Of a stretch of 36,889 nt of DNA, positions 18,501 through 25,531 are shown piece after piece (the stretch's first letter is position 1; every line of letters begins with the position of its first letter). Under the pieces are notes generated by a model. The model saw only the letters and a list, made by a program, of their open reading frames with translations, was not told the DNA's origin and did not search any database. Origin of the DNA: UBA10161 sp038891035 (lineage in GTDB: Archaea > Micrarchaeota > Micrarchaeia > Anstonellales > Anstonellaceae); contig JAWAEW010000011.1 of the NCBI GenBank assembly GCA_038891035.1, positions 1 to 36,889 of the forward strand, in the 5' to 3' direction. The translations under genes and the position numbers were made by a program.

Positions 18501-18982
18501 AGGCCGGTGTTGAACCACTGGGGGGAATTAGGAGAAGCCATCTGATGAACCAGCATATACTTTATTTCATCTTCAAATGCATCTGCGTCCTCTTTGCTTG
18601 CAAAATAGCCATATCTTTCTCCCCAATACCTCCAGCAGCCAGCAAGCCTTCGTATCACTTGCTTAATGCTTCTTTCAGGCCCAAGCATTACTTTTCCGTC
18701 AGGCCCAAGAATAGGCCTGCCGAATTTATCATACTGTGGCACACCTGCCTTACGAAAATACTTTTGTGCCACTATATCTGTTGCAACCTGAGACCAGCTT
18801 TTTGGAACCTCAACATCTTTCATTTCAAAAACGATAGAGCCATCTGCGTTTTTTATGGTGGATGCCCTTAATTCGTATTCAACAGTATCAAGAGGGTCTA
18901 TTCCTTCAGTGCTAAAAAGCCTTTTTATCTTCAGTCCACCTTGTCGGCTCTCTTGCGGCAAAATCGCACCAGTTTTTTCCAT
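15503..18982 (-). CDS. nrdJ: Adenosylcobalamin-dependent (class II) ribonucleoside-diphosphate reductase
   Basis: The enzyme makes deoxyribonucleotides using a 5'-deoxyadenosyl radical from coenzyme B12, without oxygen requirement. The 1159-residue product shows the redox cysteine in PHACF (C199), the active-site motif NPCSEYMF with the thiyl cysteine C470 and Glu472, and the partner cysteine in DDTACNLASLNL (C481). PTGTIGLQMDCDTTGIEP lies in the barrel. A C-terminal TSCPD domain (about 990-1085) is followed by a zinc ribbon (CPSCG, CQVCIDCG) ending in CS, needed for re-reduction. The ATG at 18982 follows GGAGGGTG; the frame extends 31 codons further without support. Two NrdR-box-like sites lie upstream. 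No NrdAB or NrdD gene is in the window. Confidence 0.96.
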   Translation of the reverse strand: MEKTGAILPQESRQGGLKIKRLFSTEGIDPLDTVEYELRASTIKNADGSIVFEMKDVEVPKSWSQVATDIVAQKYFRKAGVPQYDKFGRPILGPDGKVMLGPERSIKQVIRRLAGCWRYWGERYGYFASKEDADAFEDEIKYMLVHQMASPNSPQWFNTGLAFAYGIKGSPQGHYYADPETGEVKPSEDAYSRPQPHACFIQSVKDDLVNEGGIFDLVVREARLFKYGSGTGTNFSCLRAEGEKLSGGGYSSGLMSFLKIYDRAAGAIKSGGTTRRAAKMVIVNIDHPDIEKFINWKVVEEQKVAAMVAGSKACAKYLNEILKVAKDEQTTDLKNERVKLAVVKALSRNVPINYIFRALALAKQGKDKIDFPVFDTHYESEAYTTVSGQNSNNSVRISNKFIWAVENDAEWNLIARTDGSIMKTVKARQLWDQIAYAAWSCADPGLQFDDTINEWHTCPMDGRINASNPCSEYMFLDDTACNLASLNLAKFYDEKNSLFDVEAFKHAVRLWTVVLEISVLMAQFPSKEIAKRSFEFRTLGLGYANLGTLLMIMGIPYESPQGLAICGAITAIMCGEAYATSAEMARELGPFKAFERNRQHMLRVIRNHRRAAYNASENEYEGLTVKPMGINPQFCPDYLLKAAQECWDRAYQMGEKYGYRNAQVTVIAPTGTIGLQMDCDTTGIEPDFAIVKFKKLAGGGYFKIVNSSVKKALAKLGYTAEQIREIEQYALGRATLNGCPHINPQTLAAKGFTQEKIARVEAELPRIFDIRFAFNKHVLGEDFLRLLGFSSAEINDPKFDLLSKLGFTKQQIEEANEYVCGTMTIEGAPHLAQEHYPVFDCANKCGKKGKRFISYLGHIKMMAAAQPFISGSISKTINMPAESTIEDIKQAYFTSWKYMLKSIALYRDGSKLSQPLNATADMDEDELAQLLGMGEDVDETFGPAQLQSKILGRAMNRRKLPPKRRGFVQEARVGGHKVYLKTGEYPDGTLGEIFIDMYKEGAGYRALLNCFAIAVSKGLQYGVPLEEFVDTFTFTRFEPSGVVTGHEAIKNATSIIDYVFRVLGYEYLNRRDFVHVKTINGDTAHEPATRIEEQKSQTKLAGTTESSQQQKEEDFEEKAKNAKAQGFTGLQCPSCGSMKVKQNGSCQVCIDCGETTGCS

Positions 18983-19041
18983 CCCCACACCCTCCGTAAA
19001 GCAAGCAAGTCCGGCATTCCTCCGATTGGCAACCATCCAAA

Positions 19042-19052
19042 CTCTTAAAACC
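19042..19052 (-). promoter_or_regulatory. Candidate TATA box of the ribonucleotide reductase gene
   Basis: On the minus strand GGTTTTAAGAG would start transcription near 19020, 38 nt before the ATG, leaving room for the GGAGGGTG ribosome site. It abuts the first NrdR-like box. A second AT-rich TATA (TTATAAATTT, about 19124-19134) further upstream is the alternative promoter. Confidence 0.45.
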
Positions 19053-19066
19053 ACAATATGTTGCGC
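19051..19066. promoter_or_regulatory. NrdR-box-like operator 1
   Basis: CCACAATATGTTGCGC matches the bacterial NrdR box (consensus as I know it: acaCwAtATaTwGtgt) at 12 of 16 positions, including the central CAATAT and TTG cores. It lies 69 nt upstream of the reductase start and abuts a candidate TATA box. Confidence 0.55.
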
Positions 19067-19082
19067 TTGATTCACTTATCAA

Positions 19083-19098
19083 ACACAACCTATTGTGC
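19083..19098. promoter_or_regulatory. NrdR-box-like operator 2
   Basis: ACACAACCTATTGTGC matches the same consensus at 13 of 16 positions. Its centre is 32 bp from that of operator 1, about three helical turns, the paired spacing typical of NrdR sites upstream of reductase genes. Confidence 0.6.
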
Positions 19099-19206
19099 TC
19101 AGAAGCATAGCATATGCATTGCTCAAATTTATAAGCATATTTTCATGCGTTTTTTTGTTATTCATAGATGTTTCATTTAGAACAATTCCAAAATCGCATT
19201 CAAAAG

Positions 19207-19216
19207 CTTTATTTAT
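19207..19216 (+). promoter_or_regulatory. TATA box of pdxS
   Basis: CTTTATTTAT is centred 24 nt before the first GTG of pdxS at 19235, and no ribosome site lies between them. A leaderless transcript is expected. Confidence 0.5.
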
Positions 19217-19234
19217 GCTACCATCGTAAGAGCA

Positions 19235-20146
19235 GTGGTGCTTTCAGTGGCGCACGGAGTATTTTTTTCTACTGGGACATTTGCAGTTAAGGCAGGACTT
19301 GCCCAGATGCTTAAAGGCGGAGTGATAATGGACGTAGTCAATGAGCAGCAGGCAAAAATAGCCGAGGATGCTGGAGCAGTTGCAGTAATGGCGCTTGAGG
19401 CAGTGCCAGCGGACATCAGGCGCTCAGGCAAGGTTGCAAGAATGGCAGACCCTGCAAAAATCAAGCAGATAAAAGCAGCGGTTTCAATTCCGGTGATGGC
19501 AAAATGCAGAATAGGGCATTTTGTTGAGGCGCAAATTCTAGAAGCTTTGGAAGTGGATTATATTGACGAGTCAGAAGTCCTTACTCCTGCCGATGCAGAG
19601 CGCCATATAGACAAATGGTCGTTCAAGGTACCTTTCGTGTGTGGATGCCGCGATTTGGGTGAGGCTTTGCGAAGAATATCCGAAGGGGCTGCCATGCTTA
19701 GGACGAAAGGAGAGGCAGGAACAGGCAATGTGGTAGAAGCAGTCAGGCACATCAGAGCAATAAATGAGAAGATTGCCAGCCTCAAAAGCTGCACTGAAAA
19801 AGAACTTGCACAAGAGGCAAAGCAGATGCGTGTGCCGGTTTCGCTGGTCCAAAAAGTTGTAGAGCTTGGCAGGCTTCCTGTGGTGAATTTTGCAGCAGGT
19901 GGTATAGCAACTCCTGCAGATGCTGCGCTGTGCATGCAGCTTGGCTGTGACGGAGTATTTGTAGGAAGTGGCATATTCAAATCTTCTGAGCCAGAAAGGA
20001 TGGCTCACGCAATTGTTGAGGCAGTTGCCCACTATAATGACCCAAAAAAGCTTGCTGAAATATCAGAGTCTTTGGGCAGCCCGATGGACGGATTAGATGT
20101 TTTTTCACTAAAGGCTGAAGAAAAGCTTTCAACAAGAGGAATTTAG
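19235..20146 (+). CDS. pdxS: Pyridoxal 5'-phosphate synthase subunit PdxS
   Basis: This is the synthase subunit of the DXP-independent vitamin B6 pathway, a dodecameric (beta/alpha)8 barrel making PLP from ribose 5-phosphate, glyceraldehyde 3-phosphate and PdxT-delivered ammonia. Family signatures are continuous: FAVKAGLAQMLKGGVIMDVV, MALEAVPADIRRSGKVARM, VMAKCRIGH (substrate lysine), DESEVLTPAD, PFVCGCRDLGEALRRI, RTKGEAGTGN (second lysine) and FAAGGIATPADAAL. The first residues (VLSVAHGVFFSTG) differ from the usual MEKGT start. GTG codons at 19235, 19238 and 19247 are all possible; the first gives 303 residues and fits a leaderless start. pdxT follows directly. Confidence 0.97.
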   Translation: MVLSVAHGVFFSTGTFAVKAGLAQMLKGGVIMDVVNEQQAKIAEDAGAVAVMALEAVPADIRRSGKVARMADPAKIKQIKAAVSIPVMAKCRIGHFVEAQILEALEVDYIDESEVLTPADAERHIDKWSFKVPFVCGCRDLGEALRRISEGAAMLRTKGEAGTGNVVEAVRHIRAINEKIASLKSCTEKELAQEAKQMRVPVSLVQKVVELGRLPVVNFAAGGIATPADAALCMQLGCDGVFVGSGIFKSSEPERMAHAIVEAVAHYNDPKKLAEISESLGSPMDGLDVFSLKAEEKLSTRGI

Positions 20147-20722
20147 ATGGACAAAATAGGGGTGCTTGCTCTTCAAGGCGATTTTGAAGAACACATCCAC
20201 GCTCTGCTTAAAGCTTCAGAAAAACTCTCAGTCCCAATCAAAATTGTTGAAGTCAGGACGGCTTCGCATCTTGATGGGATAGACGGGCTGATCATACCCG
20301 GCGGTGAGTCAACTGCAATCTCCAGGCTGATGCAGAGTGAGGGGATGTTTGAAAAAATTGCATCTGTTCGCAAAATAATGGGCACTTGCGCAGGTGCAAT
20401 TCTGCTTGCGAAGGAAGTGCATGGTGCGACCCACTTTCAAAGATTCCTCTCAATAATGGATATTTCTGTAACAAGAAACGCATATGGTTCGCAGCTTGCC
20501 TCGTTCGAAGCCCAAATTACAACGGTTTTTGGCAGTATGAACGGGGTTTTTATTCGTGCGCCAAAGTTGCAACCAATCTCGCCAGAAGTGCAGCCAATGG
20601 CATTTTTAAGCGAAGAAGTGGTTGGGGCGTATCAGAAATTAAAAGACCAACACCTTATTGCTCTGGCATTCCATCCAGAGCTGACCACAACCAAATTTCA
20701 TGAATACTTCATCAAGCTTTAG
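20147..20722 (+). CDS. pdxT: Pyridoxal 5'-phosphate synthase glutaminase subunit PdxT
   Basis: This class I (triad) glutamine amidotransferase hydrolyses glutamine and channels ammonia to PdxS. The 191 residues show IGVLALQGDFEEH, the oxyanion-loop motif IIPGGESTA, the nucleophile Cys in MGTCAGAILLA, RNAYGSQL and the His/Glu pair in AFHPELT. The ATG begins immediately after the pdxS stop codon, so the pair is co-translated in the order found in many bacteria and archaea. Its TAG is directly abutted by the stop of the zinc mini-protein on the other strand. Confidence 0.97.
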   Translation: MDKIGVLALQGDFEEHIHALLKASEKLSVPIKIVEVRTASHLDGIDGLIIPGGESTAISRLMQSEGMFEKIASVRKIMGTCAGAILLAKEVHGATHFQRFLSIMDISVTRNAYGSQLASFEAQITTVFGSMNGVFIRAPKLQPISPEVQPMAFLSEEVVGAYQKLKDQHLIALAFHPELTTTKFHEYFIKL

Positions 20723-20869
20723 CTAAATTTCCTTTCCTCTTGCACAATAGACACACACAAAGCCAATTTTGCACTGCGGCCTTCCACAGTTTCCTCTTCC
20801 ACAAAGCTTGCACGTTTCGGTTGCAACCCGCCCACATATTGCACAAATGCCTGCTATATTCATAGCCAT
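20723..20869 (-). CDS. 48-residue cysteine-rich zinc-finger mini-protein
   Basis: The small protein starts at an ATG overlapping the aIF2 gamma stop by one base (TGATG). It contains three cysteine clusters, CAICG, CKLCGRGNCG and CKIGFVCVYC: eight cysteines in 48 residues, enough for two zinc sites, reminiscent of HIT-type or treble-clef fingers. Function is unknown. Coupling to aIF2 gamma and S6e suggests a translation-related role, but that is inference. An ATG 6 nt upstream (20875) is an alternative start. Because it is so short, confidence rests on the conserved-looking cysteine spacing and the overlap. Confidence 0.7.
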   Translation of the reverse strand: MAMNIAGICAICGRVATETCKLCGRGNCGRPQCKIGFVCVYCARGKEI

Positions 20870-22065
20870 CAGCATATTATTCCAAAGCCGCATAGCCTCC
20901 AGCGCTGACCCACCTTTCTTGTAAGTGCTGCCTTCCCGTCCTTTTCTGCGCAAATTGGGCGCTTAAGTTTTATGCCTACCGTCTTGCCTTTCAGCTTGCT
21001 GATTATGCCTACTGAAGTTGCGGTGCCTGAAGAAATTACTATCGGCTCTCCAATCTTTAGCGAAGGGTTTTCAAATCCTTCTCTTTTAAGGAGGCTGTAC
21101 TCCAGCTCAACTTCTGAAAGCACAGGAGGAAGCGTGCCTTTTTTGCCAACGATATTCCCAACCAATTGATCTGATTTTGCGATTGCAGGATCAAGCCCAG
21201 TTGCTATTCCTATCAAACCACCAGGTCTTGCCTCCTGCACTGGCTCGCCGCCTGCCATTAGGCCTTCGATTTTTATCACAATTGGCTCAACGGATTCTTT
21301 GTCTTTGACCTTAATTGAAATTCCAGGAAGCATTTCTACTTCTTCTCCAACCTTAAGGGTGCCTTGTACAATTGAGCCACCAATTACACCTCCCTTGAGC
21401 TTCTTTATGTCCGTGCCTGGCTTATTTACATCAAAACTTCTTGCTACATACATTCTTGCAGGAAGGGAAGGATCATGCTTTGGAGTCGGGATGGTCTTTT
21501 CTATTGCTTCCACCACTTTATCTATATTTGCATTGTAGTTTGCAGAAACAGGAATTATAGGAGCATTTTCGCAAGGCGACCCTTTCAGGAATTCCTTTAT
21601 CTGCCTGTAATTTTCAAGCGCCTTTTCCTTTGAAACCAGGTCAATTTTGTTCTGCACTACCACCACATGTTTTATACCCAAAACATTCAGCACCATTAAA
21701 TGTTCTTCGGTTTGCGGCTGCGGGCACTTTTCATTTGCTGCAATTACCAGCACTGCCCCATCAAGCAGGCTTGAGGCAGCGATAGTGGTTGTCATCAAGG
21801 TTTCATGCCCAGGAGCATCAAGAAAAGAAACGTGCCTAGAAACTTTCCATTTGCCAGGCTCTTTTTCAGCTTGCATCGCAGTTGCATATGCAGTGCCATC
21901 CTCATTCTTGTAAAATGTGGTGTCCGCATAGCCAATCTTTATCGTTATCCCTCGCTTTATCTCCTCGGAATGTGTATCAGTCCACTTGTTTGTGAGGGCA
22001 CGGGTAAGGCTAGTTTTGCCATGATCCACGTGCCCAACCATCCCAATGTTGACTTCGGCTTGCAA
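20869..22065 (-). CDS. eif2g: Translation initiation factor aIF2 subunit gamma
   Basis: This GTPase core of aIF2 delivers initiator Met-tRNA to the small ribosomal subunit. The 398 residues show G1 GHVDHGKTS (11-19), switch 1 KRGITIKIGYAD, G3 DAPGHE, the IF2-gamma stretch CPQPQTEEHL, G4 NKID and G5 SANYN, then two beta-barrel domains ending in RWRLCGFG. The zinc knuckle usually found just after switch 1 (two CxxC pairs) is missing: residues 50-78 contain no cysteine, though a loop of similar position remains. The start is TTG at 22065, 4 nt after the S6e stop, with GTGAT as a weak ribosome site. Confidence 0.95.
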   Translation of the reverse strand: MQAEVNIGMVGHVDHGKTSLTRALTNKWTDTHSEEIKRGITIKIGYADTTFYKNEDGTAYATAMQAEKEPGKWKVSRHVSFLDAPGHETLMTTTIAASSLLDGAVLVIAANEKCPQPQTEEHLMVLNVLGIKHVVVVQNKIDLVSKEKALENYRQIKEFLKGSPCENAPIIPVSANYNANIDKVVEAIEKTIPTPKHDPSLPARMYVARSFDVNKPGTDIKKLKGGVIGGSIVQGTLKVGEEVEMLPGISIKVKDKESVEPIVIKIEGLMAGGEPVQEARPGGLIGIATGLDPAIAKSDQLVGNIVGKKGTLPPVLSEVELEYSLLKREGFENPSLKIGEPIVISSGTATSVGIISKLKGKTVGIKLKRPICAEKDGKAALTRKVGQRWRLCGFGIIC

Positions 22066-22069
22066 CTAA

Positions 22070-22459
22070 TCACTTTTTCTCTTCTTTCTTTTGCGGGAAA
22101 AGCTCCTCAAGAGGCTTTGGTCCTGCCTTTACTACAACTGCATTCACTTGCACAACCTGGTCTGATATGATGTTCCCCCTTACTTTCCTTTTTTCGCGGA
22201 TGCCCTTGCCTTTCCTGCGAAAGCCAGGACCGTCAGAAAGAATAATATCCACTCTGCGTGGCCCGGATACATCCGGCCTCATCGGAAAGCCAGAAGAGTC
22301 GCTTCCCCCACGTATTTCAAACTCGTATCCTTCTGCTCCGATAAAGCCACCATAAAAGGTCTGCCCTATCTTTTTTCCGATAAGCTCGCTTTCTTTTCCT
22401 TTTGGAACTTCTACATTGAAGCTCTTCCCTGTCTTTTGGTCTGATATGACAATTTTCAT
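22070..22459 (-). CDS. rps6e: 30S ribosomal protein S6e
   Basis: The 129-residue small-subunit protein is recognised by MKIVISDQKTGKSFNVEV, GKKIGQTFYGG, the RGGSDSSGFPMRPDV signature and the basic FRRKGKGIREKRKVRGN segment. The C-terminus ends in a Lys/Glu-rich tail. The ATG has the ribosome site GGAGTGAT at the expected distance, and a TATA-like CTTTTTAAAAG lies at 22502-22512 upstream. It heads the rps6e-aIF2 gamma pair, a gene order common in archaea. Confidence 0.96.
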   Translation of the reverse strand: MKIVISDQKTGKSFNVEVPKGKESELIGKKIGQTFYGGFIGAEGYEFEIRGGSDSSGFPMRPDVSGPRRVDIILSDGPGFRRKGKGIREKRKVRGNIISDQVVQVNAVVVKAGPKPLEELFPQKKEEKK

Positions 22460-22524
22460 TTTATCACTCCTATTCTTTCAAGTTAGGCTTATTTTCTGCA
22501 ATCTTTTAAAAAGGATTACCAGGG

Positions 22525-23535
22525 CTAAAGAAGCTTCCATCCTTTTTGCGTTAGGATAACCATCTCCTCGAACCTAACTCCATATGTACCTTTGTATGCG
22601 GCTGGCTCAAGCGCAATAACTGTTCCCACCCCTAATTTATCCTTAGAGTTGGCTCCAAGATAAGGGGCTTCATGCACTTCCAGCCCAACTCCATGCCCAA
22701 TCGCGTGTACAAGCTTTGGCAGTCCAGCCCTTTCCATTTCTTTTTTTGCAATTGCAGCAACCTCCTTTCCTTCGCTGCACTGCCCAAGCTTCTCAAAAAT
22801 TCCCCAAAAGACCTGCTGACATTTTTCATAATCTCTAAAGGCAGGGGTATTTTTGCTTTTGAAATAGCATCGTGTGAAATCTGAGCAATACCGCATGTGC
22901 TTTACTCCAAAATCTACAAGCACCACATCCGAAATTTTTGCTTCAGCTGGGTGATAATGTGGGAACCTTGCGTTCTTCCCAGAAGCCACTATTGGTTCAA
23001 AGCACACTTCTGCGCCCTCCTGCAAAGCAAGCATCTTCAAAGCCTTTGCTGCCTCCTTTTCAGTTCGATACTCCCACGGGTCAAAGCCTTCCAGTATTTT
23101 CCTTGCAATTCTAGCAGAATTGGCCATAAATTCCGCTTCTTGCCGAGATTTTTGAGCCCGTAAAGAGAGTACTTTTCTGTCTGCTTCAACCAGCTTCAGC
23201 CCTGCCTTTTTTCCTGCAGCAAACTGTGCCGCAGAAATTTCCCTCATACAAACTCCAACTTTCGCCCTTCCACATGCAGTTTTTATTTCTTCAATTGCAT
23301 CCTTGGCAATCTTCCTGACAGGATAATAAGAACTTTCCTTTGCTTGGTTGTAATTCATCTGATGAACAAACAAAACGCCTCCCGAGGGCTTCAGCACAAG
23401 ATAGCTGCTGTCTATTTGGCATCCTGCAAAATACGAAAAGCTTTGGCTGTAATTGTGTGTGTTGGGAAAAAGCGCACAGCCAAATTCCGCACCTTCGAAA
23501 AGACTCCTCCTCCTTTCCTCAAGCTCTTTCCTCAT
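22525..23535 (-). CDS. M24-family metallopeptidase (Xaa-Pro dipeptidase/aminopeptidase type)
   Basis: The 336-residue protein has an N-terminal creatinase-like domain and a C-terminal pita-bread domain with all five dinuclear metal ligands: D208 (VDFG), D219 (SDFTR), H281 (GHGVGLEVHEAP), E310 (ALEPA) and E324 (RFEE). His193-Tyr-His195 sits at the usual substrate-side loop. It probably removes N-terminal residues preceding proline or cleaves Xaa-Pro dipeptides in the cytoplasm. The start ATG overlaps the cysS stop by 4 nt (ATGA), indicating translational coupling. Confidence 0.92.
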   Translation of the reverse strand: MRKELEERRRSLFEGAEFGCALFPNTHNYSQSFSYFAGCQIDSSYLVLKPSGGVLFVHQMNYNQAKESSYYPVRKIAKDAIEEIKTACGRAKVGVCMREISAAQFAAGKKAGLKLVEADRKVLSLRAQKSRQEAEFMANSARIARKILEGFDPWEYRTEKEAAKALKMLALQEGAEVCFEPIVASGKNARFPHYHPAEAKISDVVLVDFGVKHMRYCSDFTRCYFKSKNTPAFRDYEKCQQVFWGIFEKLGQCSEGKEVAAIAKKEMERAGLPKLVHAIGHGVGLEVHEAPYLGANSKDKLGVGTVIALEPAAYKGTYGVRFEEMVILTQKGWKLL

Positions 23536-24773
23536 AGACGCGCCCCTTTATGCTCCTGCTTGTCTTGCGGAAGTATTGCAAGCACCCTATCTAGCTTTGC
23601 CAAAAGCAAAAGCGCTGCCTTTGCTTGCGCTTCTGATGCTTCTTCTTTTGCAGCTCTCTGCAAAAACTTTTCAATTGCAGTAATTGCTCCGGGCGCATCC
23701 AAATCATGCCCCATGCATCTTTCAAACTCATCTTGAAGCTTCTTTGCAAGCTTTTCAAACTCTCGGTTTTCTTTTCCTCTTTTTTTTGCCAGAACCTCAA
23801 TTGCCTTCTTTATCCTTACATATCTTCGCTTTATAGCATAGGCGTACTTCCAAGTAAAGTTCATCCTTTTTCTATAATGCACCGAGAAAAGCAAAAAGCG
23901 AACCATCCTAGGGCTGAATCCTCTCTTAGTCAAATCTTTCAAATAAATCACATTTCCTTTGGATTTGCTCATCTTTTGGCCATTTACTATCAGGTGCCTT
24001 ATGTGAATCCAGTATTTTGCATACTCTCCTTTTAGTGCTTCGACTAATGCACGAGTATTTTCGTGATGGTTAAAGATATTGTCCCTGCCACCCATTGCAA
24101 CGTCTATCGCCCTTCCAAGTGTCTCAAAAGACATCACTGCGCAATGTAGGTTCCAGGCAGGATAAGCCCATCCAAGCTTGGACTGAAAGCAAAAGCCCAT
24201 CCTTTTGCCTGCAGCATTGCACGGTTTCCATATCAGAAAATCTCCTGCAAGATGCCGCTTATATTCCTCAAGGGTAACTCTCCTTTTTTTAGGCTTAAGC
24301 CTGTTTCCAGAAAGCTCCCCATAAGGCGGATATTTTGATAGGTCGAAAAATACTCTTCCTTGCTCATCTTTATAGGCAAGCTTTGACTCCTGAAGCTGAA
24401 TTACCCAATCAGCCATCTTATTTACATATTGGCTTACATGAGGGTATTTATCTGCAGGCAAAAGCTCAAGCAAGCTAGCATCTTTTCTGAAGAGTACTTC
24501 GCACCGAAGTGCAAGTTTGTGGCAGTTGCACTTTCTTTTTTTTGCCTCCTTTACAATGGTGTTGTCAAAGTCTGTTATGTTCATTACATGCGTTACCTTG
24601 TATCCAAGATAGATTAGATATCTCTTGAACAAATCTTCCCATACATAGGTCCTAAAGTTACCTATATGCGGCCTTGCATACACCGTAGGTCCGCAGGTGT
24701 ACATTTTTACTTGCCCTTGCTTTTTTGGCCTAAATTGCTGAATTTTCTTTGTGAGGCTGTCAAATATTTCCAT
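23532..24773 (-). CDS. cysS: Cysteine--tRNA ligase
   Basis: This class I synthetase charges tRNA-Cys. The 413 residues show CGPTVY (zinc Cys27), the HIGH motif HIGN (36-39), the second zinc Cys211 in PAWNLHCAVM, GGRDNIFNHHEN with histidine zinc ligands, and KMSKSKGN (267-274). Two spots deviate from the common pattern: WNLHC replaces WHIEC, and an Asn replaces the Pro before the HH pair. The C-terminal helical region is shorter than in many bacterial enzymes. It starts 4 nt after the ABC permease stop and ends overlapping the M24 peptidase, so it lies mid-operon. Confidence 0.95.
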   Translation of the reverse strand: MEIFDSLTKKIQQFRPKKQGQVKMYTCGPTVYARPHIGNFRTYVWEDLFKRYLIYLGYKVTHVMNITDFDNTIVKEAKKRKCNCHKLALRCEVLFRKDASLLELLPADKYPHVSQYVNKMADWVIQLQESKLAYKDEQGRVFFDLSKYPPYGELSGNRLKPKKRRVTLEEYKRHLAGDFLIWKPCNAAGKRMGFCFQSKLGWAYPAWNLHCAVMSFETLGRAIDVAMGGRDNIFNHHENTRALVEALKGEYAKYWIHIRHLIVNGQKMSKSKGNVIYLKDLTKRGFSPRMVRFLLFSVHYRKRMNFTWKYAYAIKRRYVRIKKAIEVLAKKRGKENREFEKLAKKLQDEFERCMGHDLDAPGAITAIEKFLQRAAKEEASEAQAKAALLLLAKLDRVLAILPQDKQEHKGARL

Positions 24774-24777
24774 AAAA

Positions 24778-25527
24778 TCACAAGCTCATTTTTTCAAAGC
24801 TATAAATACCTCCAAGAATAAATATAATGCCGAATATCGCCAGCGCAGCAAGATCTGTCAGCACTGGAAAGTTTGCAATTCCAAGTATGACGTATCTTAG
24901 CAAATCTACACCATATGTTAGTGGATTAAGAGGAAGCAGGACTTTCAGATAATAAGGCAGGTTATCAATTGGAAAGAGAGCCCCAGAAAGCATAAACATT
25001 GGCCAAAGAATAAAGCTCATCACAAGATTAAATCCTTCAGGGCTTTTCATATTCGCTCCAATTATCAATCCCAGCGATACTATGCAGCAAGCGATCAAAG
25101 CGCAGGCCAGCAATGCAAGCAAAGCAGAATCAATTCCTGTCAGCCCAAGCAACACCCCAATTCCTAACAGTACTGCTGCCTGAACCATTACGTCCGTCGC
25201 CCCACCTAGCATTTTCCCTGCAAAAACTGCGCTTCTTGGAACAGGTGCAACCAGTACTTCCTTGAGGAAATCCAACTTCCTATCCCATATTACATAAAGG
25301 CCGTAAAAAATCGAACCAAATAAAACAGTCATCCCTACAATTCCGGGGAAGATAAACTGCTGGTATCCCATTCCACTTATTTTTACTGCACTACCTAATC
25401 CCGCCCCAAAAACCATTATCCACAAAAGAGGGGTTACTATTGCAGAGATTACCCTCTCTTTCTCTCTGACGAATACTTTCACTTCTCTGAGCCAAATAGC
25501 ATAAACTGCATTGCCAAACCGCCCCAT
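24778..25527 (-). CDS. ABC-2 type transporter permease
   Basis: The 249-residue integral membrane protein has about six helices of the ABC-2 family. An N-terminal amphipathic stretch (YAIWLREVKVFVREKERVI) comes first, then FGAGLGSAV, VIWDRKLDFLKEVLVAPVPR (coupling helix region), a long hydrophobic core and the signature MLSGALFPIDNLPYYLKVLLPLNPLTYGVDLLRY. It forms the channel for the ATPase encoded just upstream. The ATG at 25527 with GAGGAAAGTGAG before it lies 4 nt after the ATPase stop; a longer frame from 25578 overlaps the ATPase. The family exports drugs, polysaccharides or lipids; the substrate is unknown. Confidence 0.93.
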   Translation of the reverse strand: MGRFGNAVYAIWLREVKVFVREKERVISAIVTPLLWIMVFGAGLGSAVKISGMGYQQFIFPGIVGMTVLFGSIFYGLYVIWDRKLDFLKEVLVAPVPRSAVFAGKMLGGATDVMVQAAVLLGIGVLLGLTGIDSALLALLACALIACCIVSLGLIIGANMKSPEGFNLVMSFILWPMFMLSGALFPIDNLPYYLKVLLPLNPLTYGVDLLRYVILGIANFPVLTDLAALAIFGIIFILGGIYSFEKMSL

Positions 25528-25531
25528 TTTC

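Noticed and set aside
15503..18982. Intein within the large reductase
   Set aside because: The length is explained by the catalytic barrel, TSCPD domain and zinc ribbon, and no intein splice motifs interrupt the active-site regions.
18983..19075. 31-codon N-terminal extension of the ribonucleotide reductase
   Set aside because: The strong GGAGGGTG site immediately precedes the ATG at 18982. The extension overlaps the TATA box and NrdR-like box 1 and has no family resemblance.
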